From Cupriavidus sp. 2SB (lineage in GTDB: Bacteria > Pseudomonadota > Gammaproteobacteria > Burkholderiales > Burkholderiaceae), in the NCBI RefSeq assembly GCF_005503625.1, contig NZ_SCMX01000029.1:1-64000 (forward strand): 64,000 bases of DNA. The letters are read 5' to 3'. The translations under genes and the position numbers were made by a program. This document shows positions 42,877 to 50,926 of the stretch, piece by piece; within the stretch, counting starts at the first letter, position 1, and each line of letters begins with the position of its first letter. Under the pieces are notes generated by a model. That model made no database searches, was not told where the DNA came from, and saw only the letters and a program-made list of their open reading frames with translations.

Positions 42877-43890
42877 TCAGTTGGCCTGGATACCTGACTT
42901 CTGTGCAACCGTACGCATGCGCGGCAATTCGCGGTCGATCATGACACTGACCTGCTCCGCCGGCGCGTATTTGGGTTCCAGTCCATTGGCCAGCAGCTTC
43001 TGCCGCACCTCGGGGTCCTTCATCGCTTGTGCCAGCGCACTGTCCAGCCTGGCCCGTACATCGGCGGGCAAGCCACGTGGCGCCGCAATGGCCACCCATG
43101 AATCCGCATCAAAGCCAGGATAGCCGGCTTCCGCCACCGTGGGCACCTCGGGCAACAATGAAGCGCGTGTGGCGCCAGTCACCGCAATCGGCTTGATCTT
43201 TCCGCTACGGATATGCGGCAGCGACGCGGCCACGGTGTCGATCGAGAACGGAATCTGCCCACCAATCAGGTCGGCGATGGCCGGTGCGCTGCCCTTGTAC
43301 GGAATGTGTTGCATCTTCATGCCCGTGGCACTCAGCAGCAGCTCGCCGGCAAAGTGCCCGGTGGTGCCGCTACCAAACGACCCATAGACATACTTGCCCG
43401 GCGCCGCACTGACCGCACTGACCATCTGCGGCAGGTTGTCGACGGGCACCGACCGATTGGCGACCACGATCAACGGTACACGGGCCACCAGCCCCACCGG
43501 TTCGAAGCTCTTCACCGGATCGTACGGCAGGCTGGCATTGATGGCCGGATTGACGGTGAATGTCGATCCCGAACTGATCAGCAGTGTGTAGCCGTCGGCC
43601 GTGGCCTTGGCCACGTATCCTGCCCCGACAATCGTGCCGGCTCCGGCGCGGTTCTCGATCACGACCGGCTGGCCCAGCGCATCGCCGAGCGATTTGCCGA
43701 CCAGCCTTCCGATGATGTCTACCGCACCGCCGGCCGGAAACGGCACCACCAGCACCACGGGCCGCGTCGGATAGCTCGCGGCGTGGCTATTGGCCGCATG
43801 GGCAGCAAGCATGGCCATGGCCGGCAGCGCGCACACGCTGGCCGTCGCCATGATCCTCCGTAGAAACTCCTTCCGTAGCGAGGCAATCAT
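42877..43890 (-). CDS. Bug/TctC-family periplasmic binding protein
   Basis: The 337-residue protein has a signal peptide (ending about SHA at residue 39), then YPTRPVVLVVPFPAGGAVDIIGR, the hallmark Bug start, and the GSGTTGHFAGELL and HIPYKGSAPA segments that line the ligand pocket. Bug proteins feed TctAB-type transporters or act as sensors, binding carboxylates and amides. No TctA or TctB gene is in the window, so it may be an orphan. AGGGGA lies 6 bases before the ATG at 43890. It sits between acdS and the E1 gene on the same strand with gaps of about 100 bases. Confidence 0.92.
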   Translation of the reverse strand: MIASLRKEFLRRIMATASVCALPAMAMLAAHAANSHAASYPTRPVVLVVPFPAGGAVDIIGRLVGKSLGDALGQPVVIENRAGAGTIVGAGYVAKATADGYTLLISSGSTFTVNPAINASLPYDPVKSFEPVGLVARVPLIVVANRSVPVDNLPQMVSAVSAAPGKYVYGSFGSGTTGHFAGELLLSATGMKMQHIPYKGSAPAIADLIGGQIPFSIDTVAASLPHIRSGKIKPIAVTGATRASLLPEVPTVAEAGYPGFDADSWVAIAAPRGLPADVRARLDSALAQAMKDPEVRQKLLANGLEPKYAPAEQVSVMIDRELPRMRTVAQKSGIQAN

Positions 43891-43990
43891 TTGCGTTCCC
43901 CTGCGTGAAACGAACATGAAGCGAAGCGAGACCTCCGCACCGGTGGTCAGTGCCGGCGCGGATACGTGCACGACGACAGCGCTGGTGCGT

Positions 43991-45007
43991 TCAGCCGTTG
44001 CGGAACAGGAAGCTGTAGGCGCTCAATGCAGGTGCACCGCCCAGATGGGCGTACAGCACGCGCGAACCGGCCGGGAATTCACCGCGCTGCACCATGTCGA
44101 TCATGCCGTGCATCGATTTACCTTCGTAGACGGGGTCGGTCATCATGCCTTCGAACTTCGCGCACATCCGGATCGCTTCCATCGTGCCGGCGGACGGCAG
44201 GCCATACTCGGGACCACCGTAGCGGGTATCGAGCACCACGTCGGCATCGACGATATCGCGGTCGAGTTCGACCAGGCCGGCCGTATGCCTGGCGATACGC
44301 AGGATCTGTGCGCGCGTTTGCTCTGGCTTGGCCGATGCGTCGATACCGATCACGCGATCGGCGCGGCCATCTTCCGCAAACCCCACCACCATGCCCGCCT
44401 GTGTACTGCCGGTTACCGAGCACACCACGATGTAGTCGAACTTGAAGCCGAGTTCGGCTTCCTGCGCGCGGACTTCCTCGGCAAACCCGACAAACCCCAG
44501 GCCGCCCAGCGGATGCTCGGAGCAACCGGCCGGGATCGGATACGGCTTGCCGCCCTCCTTGCGCACGCTTTCCATGGCGTCTTCCCAGCTCTTGCGGATA
44601 CCGATATCGAAACCATCGGCCACCAGTCGCACGTCGGCACCCATCATGCGCGAGAGCTGGATATTGCCCACGCGGTCATATACGGCATCGGCATAGTTGA
44701 CCCAGTTCTCCTGCACCAGTACGCACTTCAGGCCAAGGTGCGCCGCCACGGCCGCCACCTGGCGTGTCTGGTTCGACTGGATGCCGCCGATCGACACCAG
44801 CGTGTCGCATCCCTGCGCCAGCGCGTCGGGAATCAGGTATTCGAGCTTGCGGGTCTTGTTGCCGCCGAACGCCAGGCCGCTATTGCAGTCTTCGCGCTTG
44901 GCAAACAACTCCACCTTGCCGCCCAGGTGCGCGGACAAGCGTTTCAGAGGCTGGATCGGGGTGGGTCCGAACGTCAGGGGATGGCGAGCGAAACGCTTGA
45001 GATTCAT
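43991..45007 (-). CDS. acdS: 1-aminocyclopropane-1-carboxylate (ACC) deaminase
   Basis: The 338-residue PLP enzyme converts ACC, the plant ethylene precursor, to 2-oxobutyrate and ammonia. It carries the AcdS sequence nearly throughout. The PLP Lys is in [10 protein letters not shown], Ser in [10 protein letters not shown], and the Glu in YEGKSMHG plus the Leu in YAHLGG, the two positions used to separate true ACC deaminases from D-cysteine desulfhydrases, are both present. Length matches the family exactly. A GGAG site precedes the ATG. The Lrp-type regulator gene acdR is divergent, the usual arrangement. The enzyme suggests association with plants. Confidence 0.96.
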   Translation of the reverse strand: MNLKRFARHPLTFGPTPIQPLKRLSAHLGGKVELFAKREDCNSGLAFGGNKTRKLEYLIPDALAQGCDTLVSIGGIQSNQTRQVAAVAAHLGLKCVLVQENWVNYADAVYDRVGNIQLSRMMGADVRLVADGFDIGIRKSWEDAMESVRKEGGKPYPIPAGCSEHPLGGLGFVGFAEEVRAQEAELGFKFDYIVVCSVTGSTQAGMVVGFAEDGRADRVIGIDASAKPEQTRAQILRIARHTAGLVELDRDIVDADVVLDTRYGGPEYGLPSAGTMEAIRMCAKFEGMMTDPVYEGKSMHGMIDMVQRGEFPAGSRVLYAHLGGAPALSAYSFLFRNG

Positions 45008-45211
45008 GGTGGCAACTCCAGGGTTGAGGGGCGTATCCCGTCATCGACGTGCCGCGCAGTAACGCTTGCGCCTGCGAGCGGCAGATCAATGTTGCGATGG
45101 GTTCCATCCTAAGAAAAAACTCACGAAACGTGCTTGCAAAAAACTCGCTTTTTGAACACGATTAAAAGGAACAACAAGCCTTGTAACTTCAAAAATTCTT
45201 TCTCGAAGCCC
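45008..45211. promoter_or_regulatory. acdS-acdR divergent control region
   Basis: This 204-base gap becomes markedly AT-rich at about 45110-45210, with several A and T tracts, in contrast to the flanking GC-rich genes. In known systems AcdR binds such a gap to switch acdS on with ACC. Candidate -10 elements exist in the A/T tracts but I could not fix one promoter. Confidence 0.5.
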
Positions 45212-45766
45212 ATGAAAGAAACAAAATTTCGCACCAAATCCGGCCCGGATGCACCGCCCCATGCACCATCTTCGGCACCGTCGAATACGGCAGCTTCGCC
45301 GCACATCGAGGCCCTGGATCGTGCGGACAAAGCCATCCTGCGCACGCTGCAACAGGACGCTTCGATATCCAATGTGGCGCTGGCGGCCAAGGTCAACCTG
45401 AGTCCGCCCGCGTGCCTGCGGCGCGTGGAACGTCTGAAGGAAATGGGATTGATCCGCGGCATCGTGGCGCTCTTGAATCCCAGTGCGCTCGATGCGGGAA
45501 TGCTGGTGATGATCGGCGTGGTGCTGGACCGCTCCACGCCGGAGTCTTTCGCGCAGTTCGAGACCGCTGCCCAGCAGGTATCGGGCTGCATGGAATGCCA
45601 CGTGGTGACTGGCGAGTTCGACTACTTCATGCTGGTGCGCACCAAGGACAGCGACAGCTTCAACCGGCTCCATGCAGAGCAACTGCTCTATCTGCCGGGT
45701 GTGCGGCAGATCCGCTCGTTCATGGTGCTCAAGCAGGTGTTGTCGACCACGCAGTTCCCGATCTGA
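45212..45766 (+). CDS. acdR: Lrp/AsnC-family regulator of ACC deaminase
   Basis: The 184-residue protein has a helix-turn-helix at about 30-90 (LDRADKAILRTLQQDASISN, then LSPPACLRRVERL) and a RAM-type ligand domain (MECHVVTGEFDYFMLV). Lrp-type AcdR proteins form octamers that bind the acdS promoter and respond to ACC and leucine. It is divergent from acdS. The frame is open to 45134, but the ATG at 45212 gives a length closer to the family; a weak GAAG lies before it. The N-terminal 30 residues are Pro/Ser/Ala-rich and probably disordered. Confidence 0.9.
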   Translation: MKETKFRTKSGPDAPPHAPSSAPSNTAASPHIEALDRADKAILRTLQQDASISNVALAAKVNLSPPACLRRVERLKEMGLIRGIVALLNPSALDAGMLVMIGVVLDRSTPESFAQFETAAQQVSGCMECHVVTGEFDYFMLVRTKDSDSFNRLHAEQLLYLPGVRQIRSFMVLKQVLSTTQFPI

Positions 45767-45768
45767 AT

Positions 45769-45990
45769 TTAGGACGTTGTGCCCGAACGGTCGCCTACCT
45801 GCTGAACAAGGGACCCGGGAAGGTCAATGTCAGCGCGCTGCAGGCATTCAACACACAGGATGCATCGGGCAATGTCGCGCTATTCAACACGGGCGATGCA
45901 GGCGTGATGGTGAAGAACGGGCCGATCTATGCTCTCATCATGAACCCGAACAAGTACTATCCGTTCGTTCAGTTCGGCATGGCCAGGTAG
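45769..45990 (+). pseudogene. C-terminal remnant of an unrecognised protein
   Basis: Directly after acdR an open frame of about 70 codons with normal coding composition runs to a TAG at 45988, including NTGDAGVMVKNGPIYALIMN and KYYPFVQFG. It has no plausible own start; upstream the frame passes through acdR out of phase. It looks like the tail of a gene whose front was lost. I do not recognise the family. Confidence 0.35.
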
Positions 45991-46029
45991 CCATTCGCCG
46001 CGCATTCCCGCGTTGCGGGCGGCGCCACC

Positions 46030-46057
46030 TTGGCAACTCAACCAAAAAACTTAATGA
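46030..46057 (+). promoter_or_regulatory. Candidate sigma-70 promoter for the 46175-49947 gene pair
   Basis: TTGGCA and TAATGA are separated by 16 bases in a locally AT-rich stretch about 118 bases before the first start codon. This is a by-eye match only. Confidence 0.35.
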
Positions 46058-46174
46058 TCCTGTTAAAAACGCTCACTATGACAAAGTGATTCCGTTTGCT
46101 GTAATCGACTCATCAGGAATTTTGCACTCTGGTTTCCCCACGGCGGGTACGGCCGCACCGCGAGGACAGTCGAT

Positions 46175-46753
46175 ATGCAATGGCGCTCATCGATTCTCAG
46201 AGTTTCGGCGTACCTGACGTGGTGCGTGCCTCTTCTGGGGAATGCCGCCTCCACAGACGCCCCCTCCAATGATGTGCCGCGTGGTGCATATATGGCCAGC
46301 CAATGTACGCGCGCGTCCCAATGTCCACGGTTCGACGACGCGTATGCAACCACGCCTGCGTTCCGACATGCCCTCTCCCTGGCATTGCGTCATGCCAATC
46401 AGGACGTCCCTGTCTGGGTAAAGGGCAAGCTTCCTGGCGCCAGCACGCACCGTGACTCGCCGTCGGGTAGCGCGTCTCCCATGCTACCTCTACGGATCGA
46501 TGACCAGCCGTACGTGCTTGGCACAATGGCCGATCCAGAGAATCCTGATCACAACATCGCCGCTCTTTACGACACGCAGCGAGGTTTTATCACGGTGCAC
46601 TATGTCAATCCGAGTGGCGAAGAATTACTGATCGGGGATTCAACAGAGATTCTCCGCAAGGTAATGGTCGACTACCTGAATCCGGCCTCTGCATTTTCTC
46701 GGTCGCTGGTCCGGCCCGACGTTGCCCTGCCCATTCCCGTGAGCAGTAAATGA
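46175..46753 (+). CDS. Small exported protein, possibly Ivy-like lysozyme inhibitor
   Basis: The 192-residue protein has a signal peptide ending about NAA (residue 25). The mature part holds FDDAYATTPAFRHAL, VPVWVKG, a YVLGTM-x8-HNIAALYD segment and a GEELLIGD stretch. The order (helix, PxWV, then strands ending in a YD core and GE...LG) resembles Ivy-type c-type lysozyme inhibitors, but the CKPHDC loop of E. coli Ivy is not present, so this is a tentative resemblance. Two Cys residues near residue 45 could pair. AGGA precedes the ATG. The stop overlaps the autotransporter start (ATGA), so the two are coupled. If the function is not Ivy-like, it is an unknown periplasmic partner of the autotransporter. 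Confidence 0.5.
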   Translation: MQWRSSILRVSAYLTWCVPLLGNAASTDAPSNDVPRGAYMASQCTRASQCPRFDDAYATTPAFRHALSLALRHANQDVPVWVKGKLPGASTHRDSPSGSASPMLPLRIDDQPYVLGTMADPENPDHNIAALYDTQRGFITVHYVNPSGEELLIGDSTEILRKVMVDYLNPASAFSRSLVRPDVALPIPVSSK

Positions 46754-49700
46754 CACGCTTTCTCGGCATCGCGGCGTTCCTGACCACCGGGGCTGTGTCC
46801 GCACAAACCATCGGACCCGGGCCCGTAACCGCGCCCGTGACGAACAATGGCGCGACAGGCGACCGTACCGTCGTCGGCAACACACAGATCTCGACCACCG
46901 TCGCGGGTTCGGGCACTAGCGTGACTGCCGGCACCCTGACGTTCGACCCCAATGCAGCAGGCTTCCCGGCGGGTCCGATCTCCATACAGACCACCACCGG
47001 CCACGGCCTGTTTGTCAATTCCGACATCACGCCAGCGGCGATCATCGCACGGCCCGGTGTCTCGGTTTCTACGACTTCCCTCGGCTCTGGTGCGGTGGCG
47101 CTGGGCCAGGCCGCTAGTATCACCGCCAGCGGACTCACCATCAACAACGCGACCGCTGGCACAGGCGGCGGATATGGCGCCGTCGCGCAGAACGGCGGAC
47201 GTGTGTCGCTGACCGACACATCGATCACCACATCGCGTCAGGGCGCGATCGTGTTGGGAACTGGCGGCGTGGGTAGCAGCATGACACTGCAAGGCAACAA
47301 CAGCTTGACGAGCAACGGCGCGCAGAGCGTAGGCGTCTATGTGCAGAATGGTGGCACGTTGTCGCTGCCAGCGAGCACCGTCCTGAATCTGAACGGCCAG
47401 GGGAGCACGGGCCTGGTGCTGGAGGCGGTGACGCAGGGAACCGCGACCGTTGGAAATGGCCTGACCATTCACCTGACAGGGTCGGGCGAAAGCTATATCA
47501 ACGGCGGCACGGGGATTGCAGCTTTTGGCGGTACGACGGTCAGCTTCCAAGGTCTGGTCATAGACGGCGCAAATGCCAGTTCCGGTGTGATTGCAGTGGC
47601 GGGAGACCCGCGCGCGACGGCTGCGGTCAATGCGCCACGCAGTACGCAAATAGATCTGTCGGATGCCACGATTACGATAAATCGCGCTGGAACGTCGACC
47701 TACTCGGTGGCTGCAACACCCCTTACACAACTGGTTGCGAACGCCGGCGAATTGACTCCCGCACTGAACACCGTGAACAGCAGCGCGCCAGCGGGTCTTC
47801 GCGCGACACCCGGTGCACAAGCCACCGCAGCCGCAACTTCCACAATCAATGCCACCAACACGACCATCAACATGAACGCGGCCAATGGCTTTGGCGTCTA
47901 TGCGGGTGCACGTGCGGTGTCGGGCTTGAATACCGTCAACCTGACCCAGAGCACCGTGAACGGGAATGGCACGGGCGTGTACGGCCTGGGCGCCGATCAG
48001 AACGGCCTGGTCACGGCCACGGGATCTGCCATTAACACGTCCGGCACCGGCGGCGCGCTTTACCTGATTACCGGTATCGATGTGGCAGGAGGTGTCGGAC
48101 CGACCATCCAGCTCGGCAACACGAACGTCACCACCAGCGGCGACTCGACCGGCATTGTCTCTCGGAATTTTTCCAACACGCTCACCAATCGCGTCACGAT
48201 GTCGGGTGGCACGATGAACGTCCCAGATTCGGTGGCCATCGTAGCCACCGGGGGGCCAAGCAGCATTACGACTGACAATGCCGCCATCAGTGGAGGCAAC
48301 CTGTTGCTGCAGGCAATCGGCTCGGGTTCCGCGCCTCAGCCGACCACAGTGGAGTTGATCGCGCGCAATGGCAGCAGGCTCAACGGCAACGCCTTGGCAG
48401 ATGCCACCGCAGTCGCCAACATCTCATTGCAGACATCCTCCACATGGCGCGGCGCGGCACTGGATGTCACCAACGTGACAGTAGATTCCACGAGCACATG
48501 GTCGATCACGGGCGACTCGCGGGTGACGCAGCAAGTGAACAACGCCGGAACGGTGTCATTTACCCCGCCTGTGGCTGGCGCGTTCAAAACCCTGACCACC
48601 CGCAACTACGTCGGCAACGGTGGCGTTCTTGGCGTCAACACCTTTCTCGGCGCGGATGGTTCCGCATCAGACCGACTTGTCATCGATGGCGGCACGGCCT
48701 CCGGCACGTCGGGAATTCGCGTAACCAATGCAGGTGGCCAGGGCACGCTGACCACGCAGAACGGGATTCTGATCGTCGATGTTGCCAATGGTGGGACGAC
48801 CAGTGCGAGTTCCTTCACCCAGTCGGGCCGCGCAGTGGCCGGCGTCTATGAGTATCGCCTCTTCCGAGGCGCCGCCGACGGGTCCAATCCCAACGCCTGG
48901 TATCTGCGCTCCGAACGGGATGTGCCTCCAACCCCTCCGGTTCCACCGGTACCGCCTCCCCCCAACCCAGACATTGTGGTTCCGCTGCTGCGCCCGGAGG
49001 TTGGCGCCTATCTTGCCAATCAACGCTTGGCCGCCGGCTTCCTGGTACATAGCTTGCACGACCGTCTCGGTGAACCGCAGTGGACAGAACAGCAGACCTT
49101 CGAGAACGATGACAAGCGTCGGGGTGCGGGCTGGGTGCGCCTGGTGGGCAAGGACATCGGCTCACGCACGAGTAACGGTACCTTCGACGTGCAAAGCACA
49201 GCATGGATGCTCCAGATGGGCGGCGACGTAGCGCAGTGGTCCATCTTCCGCGGCGACGACAGAATGCACGTTGGCGGGATGCTTGGCTACAACTGGGGCT
49301 CGAGTACGGGGCGCGCCGACGGCAACCGCTTTACCGCCGATAGCGACGTCCAAGGCGTCAACGTTGGCATATATGGTACGTGGTTCCAGAACAATCAGTC
49401 TCGTTTGGGCTGGTACACGGACCTGTGGGCGCAATTCGGCTGGTTCACCAATCATGTCAACGGCGAATTTCTTCCTACAGTCAGCTACCACTCGAAAGTG
49501 CTCGCGCTGTCGGCGGAGACCGGATATGCGTGGTTGCCCAAGATGTCACGCGATTGGGTAATAGAACCGCAAGCGCAGGTGATTTATGTCCATAGCTACC
49601 AGGGCACCTTTAACGAGCCCACCGGCACCCAGGTCGGTGGCGCCGACGCCGACGGCGTGATCACGCGTCTTGGCGTCAGGTTCCACCGCACCTGGATAGA

Positions 49701-49947
49701 CGGCAAGGGCTATCGATATCAGCCATACCTCACACTGAACTGGTGGCACGACTCCATGAATAACACCATAGCTCTGAATGGTGTAGGCATGAGTGACCTC
49801 TACCCCAGCAACCGTTATGAAGTGAAAATTGGCTTTGACGGGCAGGGACGTCGCGGTTGGACCGGTTGGAGCAACGTTGGATGGCAATGGGGGTCCCAGG
49901 CCTATCACGCATTTATCGGACGCCTTGGCGTCAAGTACACGTGGTAG
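46750..49947 (+). CDS. Type V autotransporter, repetitive beta-helix passenger
   Basis: The 1,065-residue protein has a signal peptide ending VSA at about residue 18. Next comes a passenger of about 700 residues rich in Thr, Ser, Asn and Gly with repeating turns such as GVYVQNGGTLSL and GFGVYAGARAV that predict a pertactin-like beta-helix. An autochaperone-like segment (NYVGNGGVLGVNTFLGADG) and a Pro-rich linker (PPTPPVPPVPPPP) follow. The C-terminal 12-strand barrel (about 770-1065) ends in YTW. The barrel would insert into the outer membrane and export the passenger to the surface, perhaps as an adhesin. No protease catalytic motif or RGD was seen. Translation is probably coupled to the upstream small exported protein. 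Confidence 0.92.
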   Translation: MTRFLGIAAFLTTGAVSAQTIGPGPVTAPVTNNGATGDRTVVGNTQISTTVAGSGTSVTAGTLTFDPNAAGFPAGPISIQTTTGHGLFVNSDITPAAIIARPGVSVSTTSLGSGAVALGQAASITASGLTINNATAGTGGGYGAVAQNGGRVSLTDTSITTSRQGAIVLGTGGVGSSMTLQGNNSLTSNGAQSVGVYVQNGGTLSLPASTVLNLNGQGSTGLVLEAVTQGTATVGNGLTIHLTGSGESYINGGTGIAAFGGTTVSFQGLVIDGANASSGVIAVAGDPRATAAVNAPRSTQIDLSDATITINRAGTSTYSVAATPLTQLVANAGELTPALNTVNSSAPAGLRATPGAQATAAATSTINATNTTINMNAANGFGVYAGARAVSGLNTVNLTQSTVNGNGTGVYGLGADQNGLVTATGSAINTSGTGGALYLITGIDVAGGVGPTIQLGNTNVTTSGDSTGIVSRNFSNTLTNRVTMSGGTMNVPDSVAIVATGGPSSITTDNAAISGGNLLLQAIGSGSAPQPTTVELIARNGSRLNGNALADATAVANISLQTSSTWRGAALDVTNVTVDSTSTWSITGDSRVTQQVNNAGTVSFTPPVAGAFKTLTTRNYVGNGGVLGVNTFLGADGSASDRLVIDGGTASGTSGIRVTNAGGQGTLTTQNGILIVDVANGGTTSASSFTQSGRAVAGVYEYRLFRGAADGSNPNAWYLRSERDVPPTPPVPPVPPPPNPDIVVPLLRPEVGAYLANQRLAAGFLVHSLHDRLGEPQWTEQQTFENDDKRRGAGWVRLVGKDIGSRTSNGTFDVQSTAWMLQMGGDVAQWSIFRGDDRMHVGGMLGYNWGSSTGRADGNRFTADSDVQGVNVGIYGTWFQNNQSRLGWYTDLWAQFGWFTNHVNGEFLPTVSYHSKVLALSAETGYAWLPKMSRDWVIEPQAQVIYVHSYQGTFNEPTGTQVGGADADGVITRLGVRFHRTWIDGKGYRYQPYLTLNWWHDSMNNTIALNGVGMSDLYPSNRYEVKIGFDGQGRRGWTGWSNVGWQWGSQAYHAFIGRLGVKYTW

Positions 49948-50124
49948 CGGCCCGCCTGTGGGCTCCGCTGCTCCCCAGGACGATCACCGAAGTACCAATG
50001 TTCACGACACACAAGCGAACGCTACCGACTCAAGGTGATCCGGACCGCGGCAAGGGCCCGCACACCTTGCGCCTGCCCTGGTAACGCAATATTCTGATCA
50101 GGCCGACTGAAACACGCTGGAACC

Positions 50125-50871
50125 ATGAGACGCCTTCGCTATCTGACGCACCGGCACCGCACCCCCTCCTCAAACCTTACTCTTGGCCTACTACTCGCGC
50201 TGAATGCCGGCGCGGTTAATGCGGGCGGCTATATCGTGCTGCAACGCTATACCTCGCATATGACCGGCTTTGCCTCGCAGGTCTCGGACGGCGTGATACT
50301 AAGGGATTTCACGATGGTGGTCGCGTCCGCAGCGGCAATCGTCTCATTCACCGTCGGGGCAGCCGCCACAGCAATCCTGGTGAATTTCTCCCGCCGAATC
50401 CGGGCGCGCAGCATCTACGCGCTGCCTTTGCTGCTGGAAGCAGCGCTGCTGTTCCCATTTGGCGTGCTCGGGACCGCAACGCTGAGCTGGCAAACGCCAT
50501 TCGCCGCACCAGCCACCGTCTTGCTGCTCTGCTTCATGATGGGGTTGCAAAACGCGATCGGCTCCAAGACATCCGCCGGAAGTGTCCGCACCACGCATAT
50601 GACCGGCAACATCACCGATTTTGGGATGGAGTTGGGCAAGATGCTCTACTGGAACCGACGCGCGTTGCCGGAACACGCCCGTATCTGCGCCGACCTCCCT
50701 CGCTTGAAGCGCGCGGGCGGCCTGCTGCTGTCTTTCGTGCTCGGCGGCATGGCCGGTGCTGCAGGCTTCCAAAGCATCGGCTTTATTTTCGTCACGCCGT
50801 TCGCCTGTTTGCTGTTCGCGCTGGCGTGGATGCCCGCCAGAGCCGACTTCTCCAGGCGCCGCGGCGCATAG
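50125..50871 (+). CDS. DUF1275 (YoaK-like) membrane protein
   Basis: The 248-residue protein has about six hydrophobic segments and the DUF1275 landmarks: NAGAVNAGGYIVLQRYTSHMTGFAS near the N-terminus and the repeated half LQNAIGSKTSAGSVRTTHMTGNITD. The function of the family is unknown; an internal repeat with two HMTG motifs suggests a transporter-like fold. It ends 55 bases before the convergent acyl-CoA dehydrogenase. Confidence 0.85.
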   Translation: MRRLRYLTHRHRTPSSNLTLGLLLALNAGAVNAGGYIVLQRYTSHMTGFASQVSDGVILRDFTMVVASAAAIVSFTVGAAATAILVNFSRRIRARSIYALPLLLEAALLFPFGVLGTATLSWQTPFAAPATVLLLCFMMGLQNAIGSKTSAGSVRTTHMTGNITDFGMELGKMLYWNRRALPEHARICADLPRLKRAGGLLLSFVLGGMAGAAGFQSIGFIFVTPFACLLFALAWMPARADFSRRRGA

Positions 50872-50926
50872 ACTTCGGATGCGCACCGCACTGTTCAAGA
50901 GCGCTGGTGGCCGTTACTACATGTTT

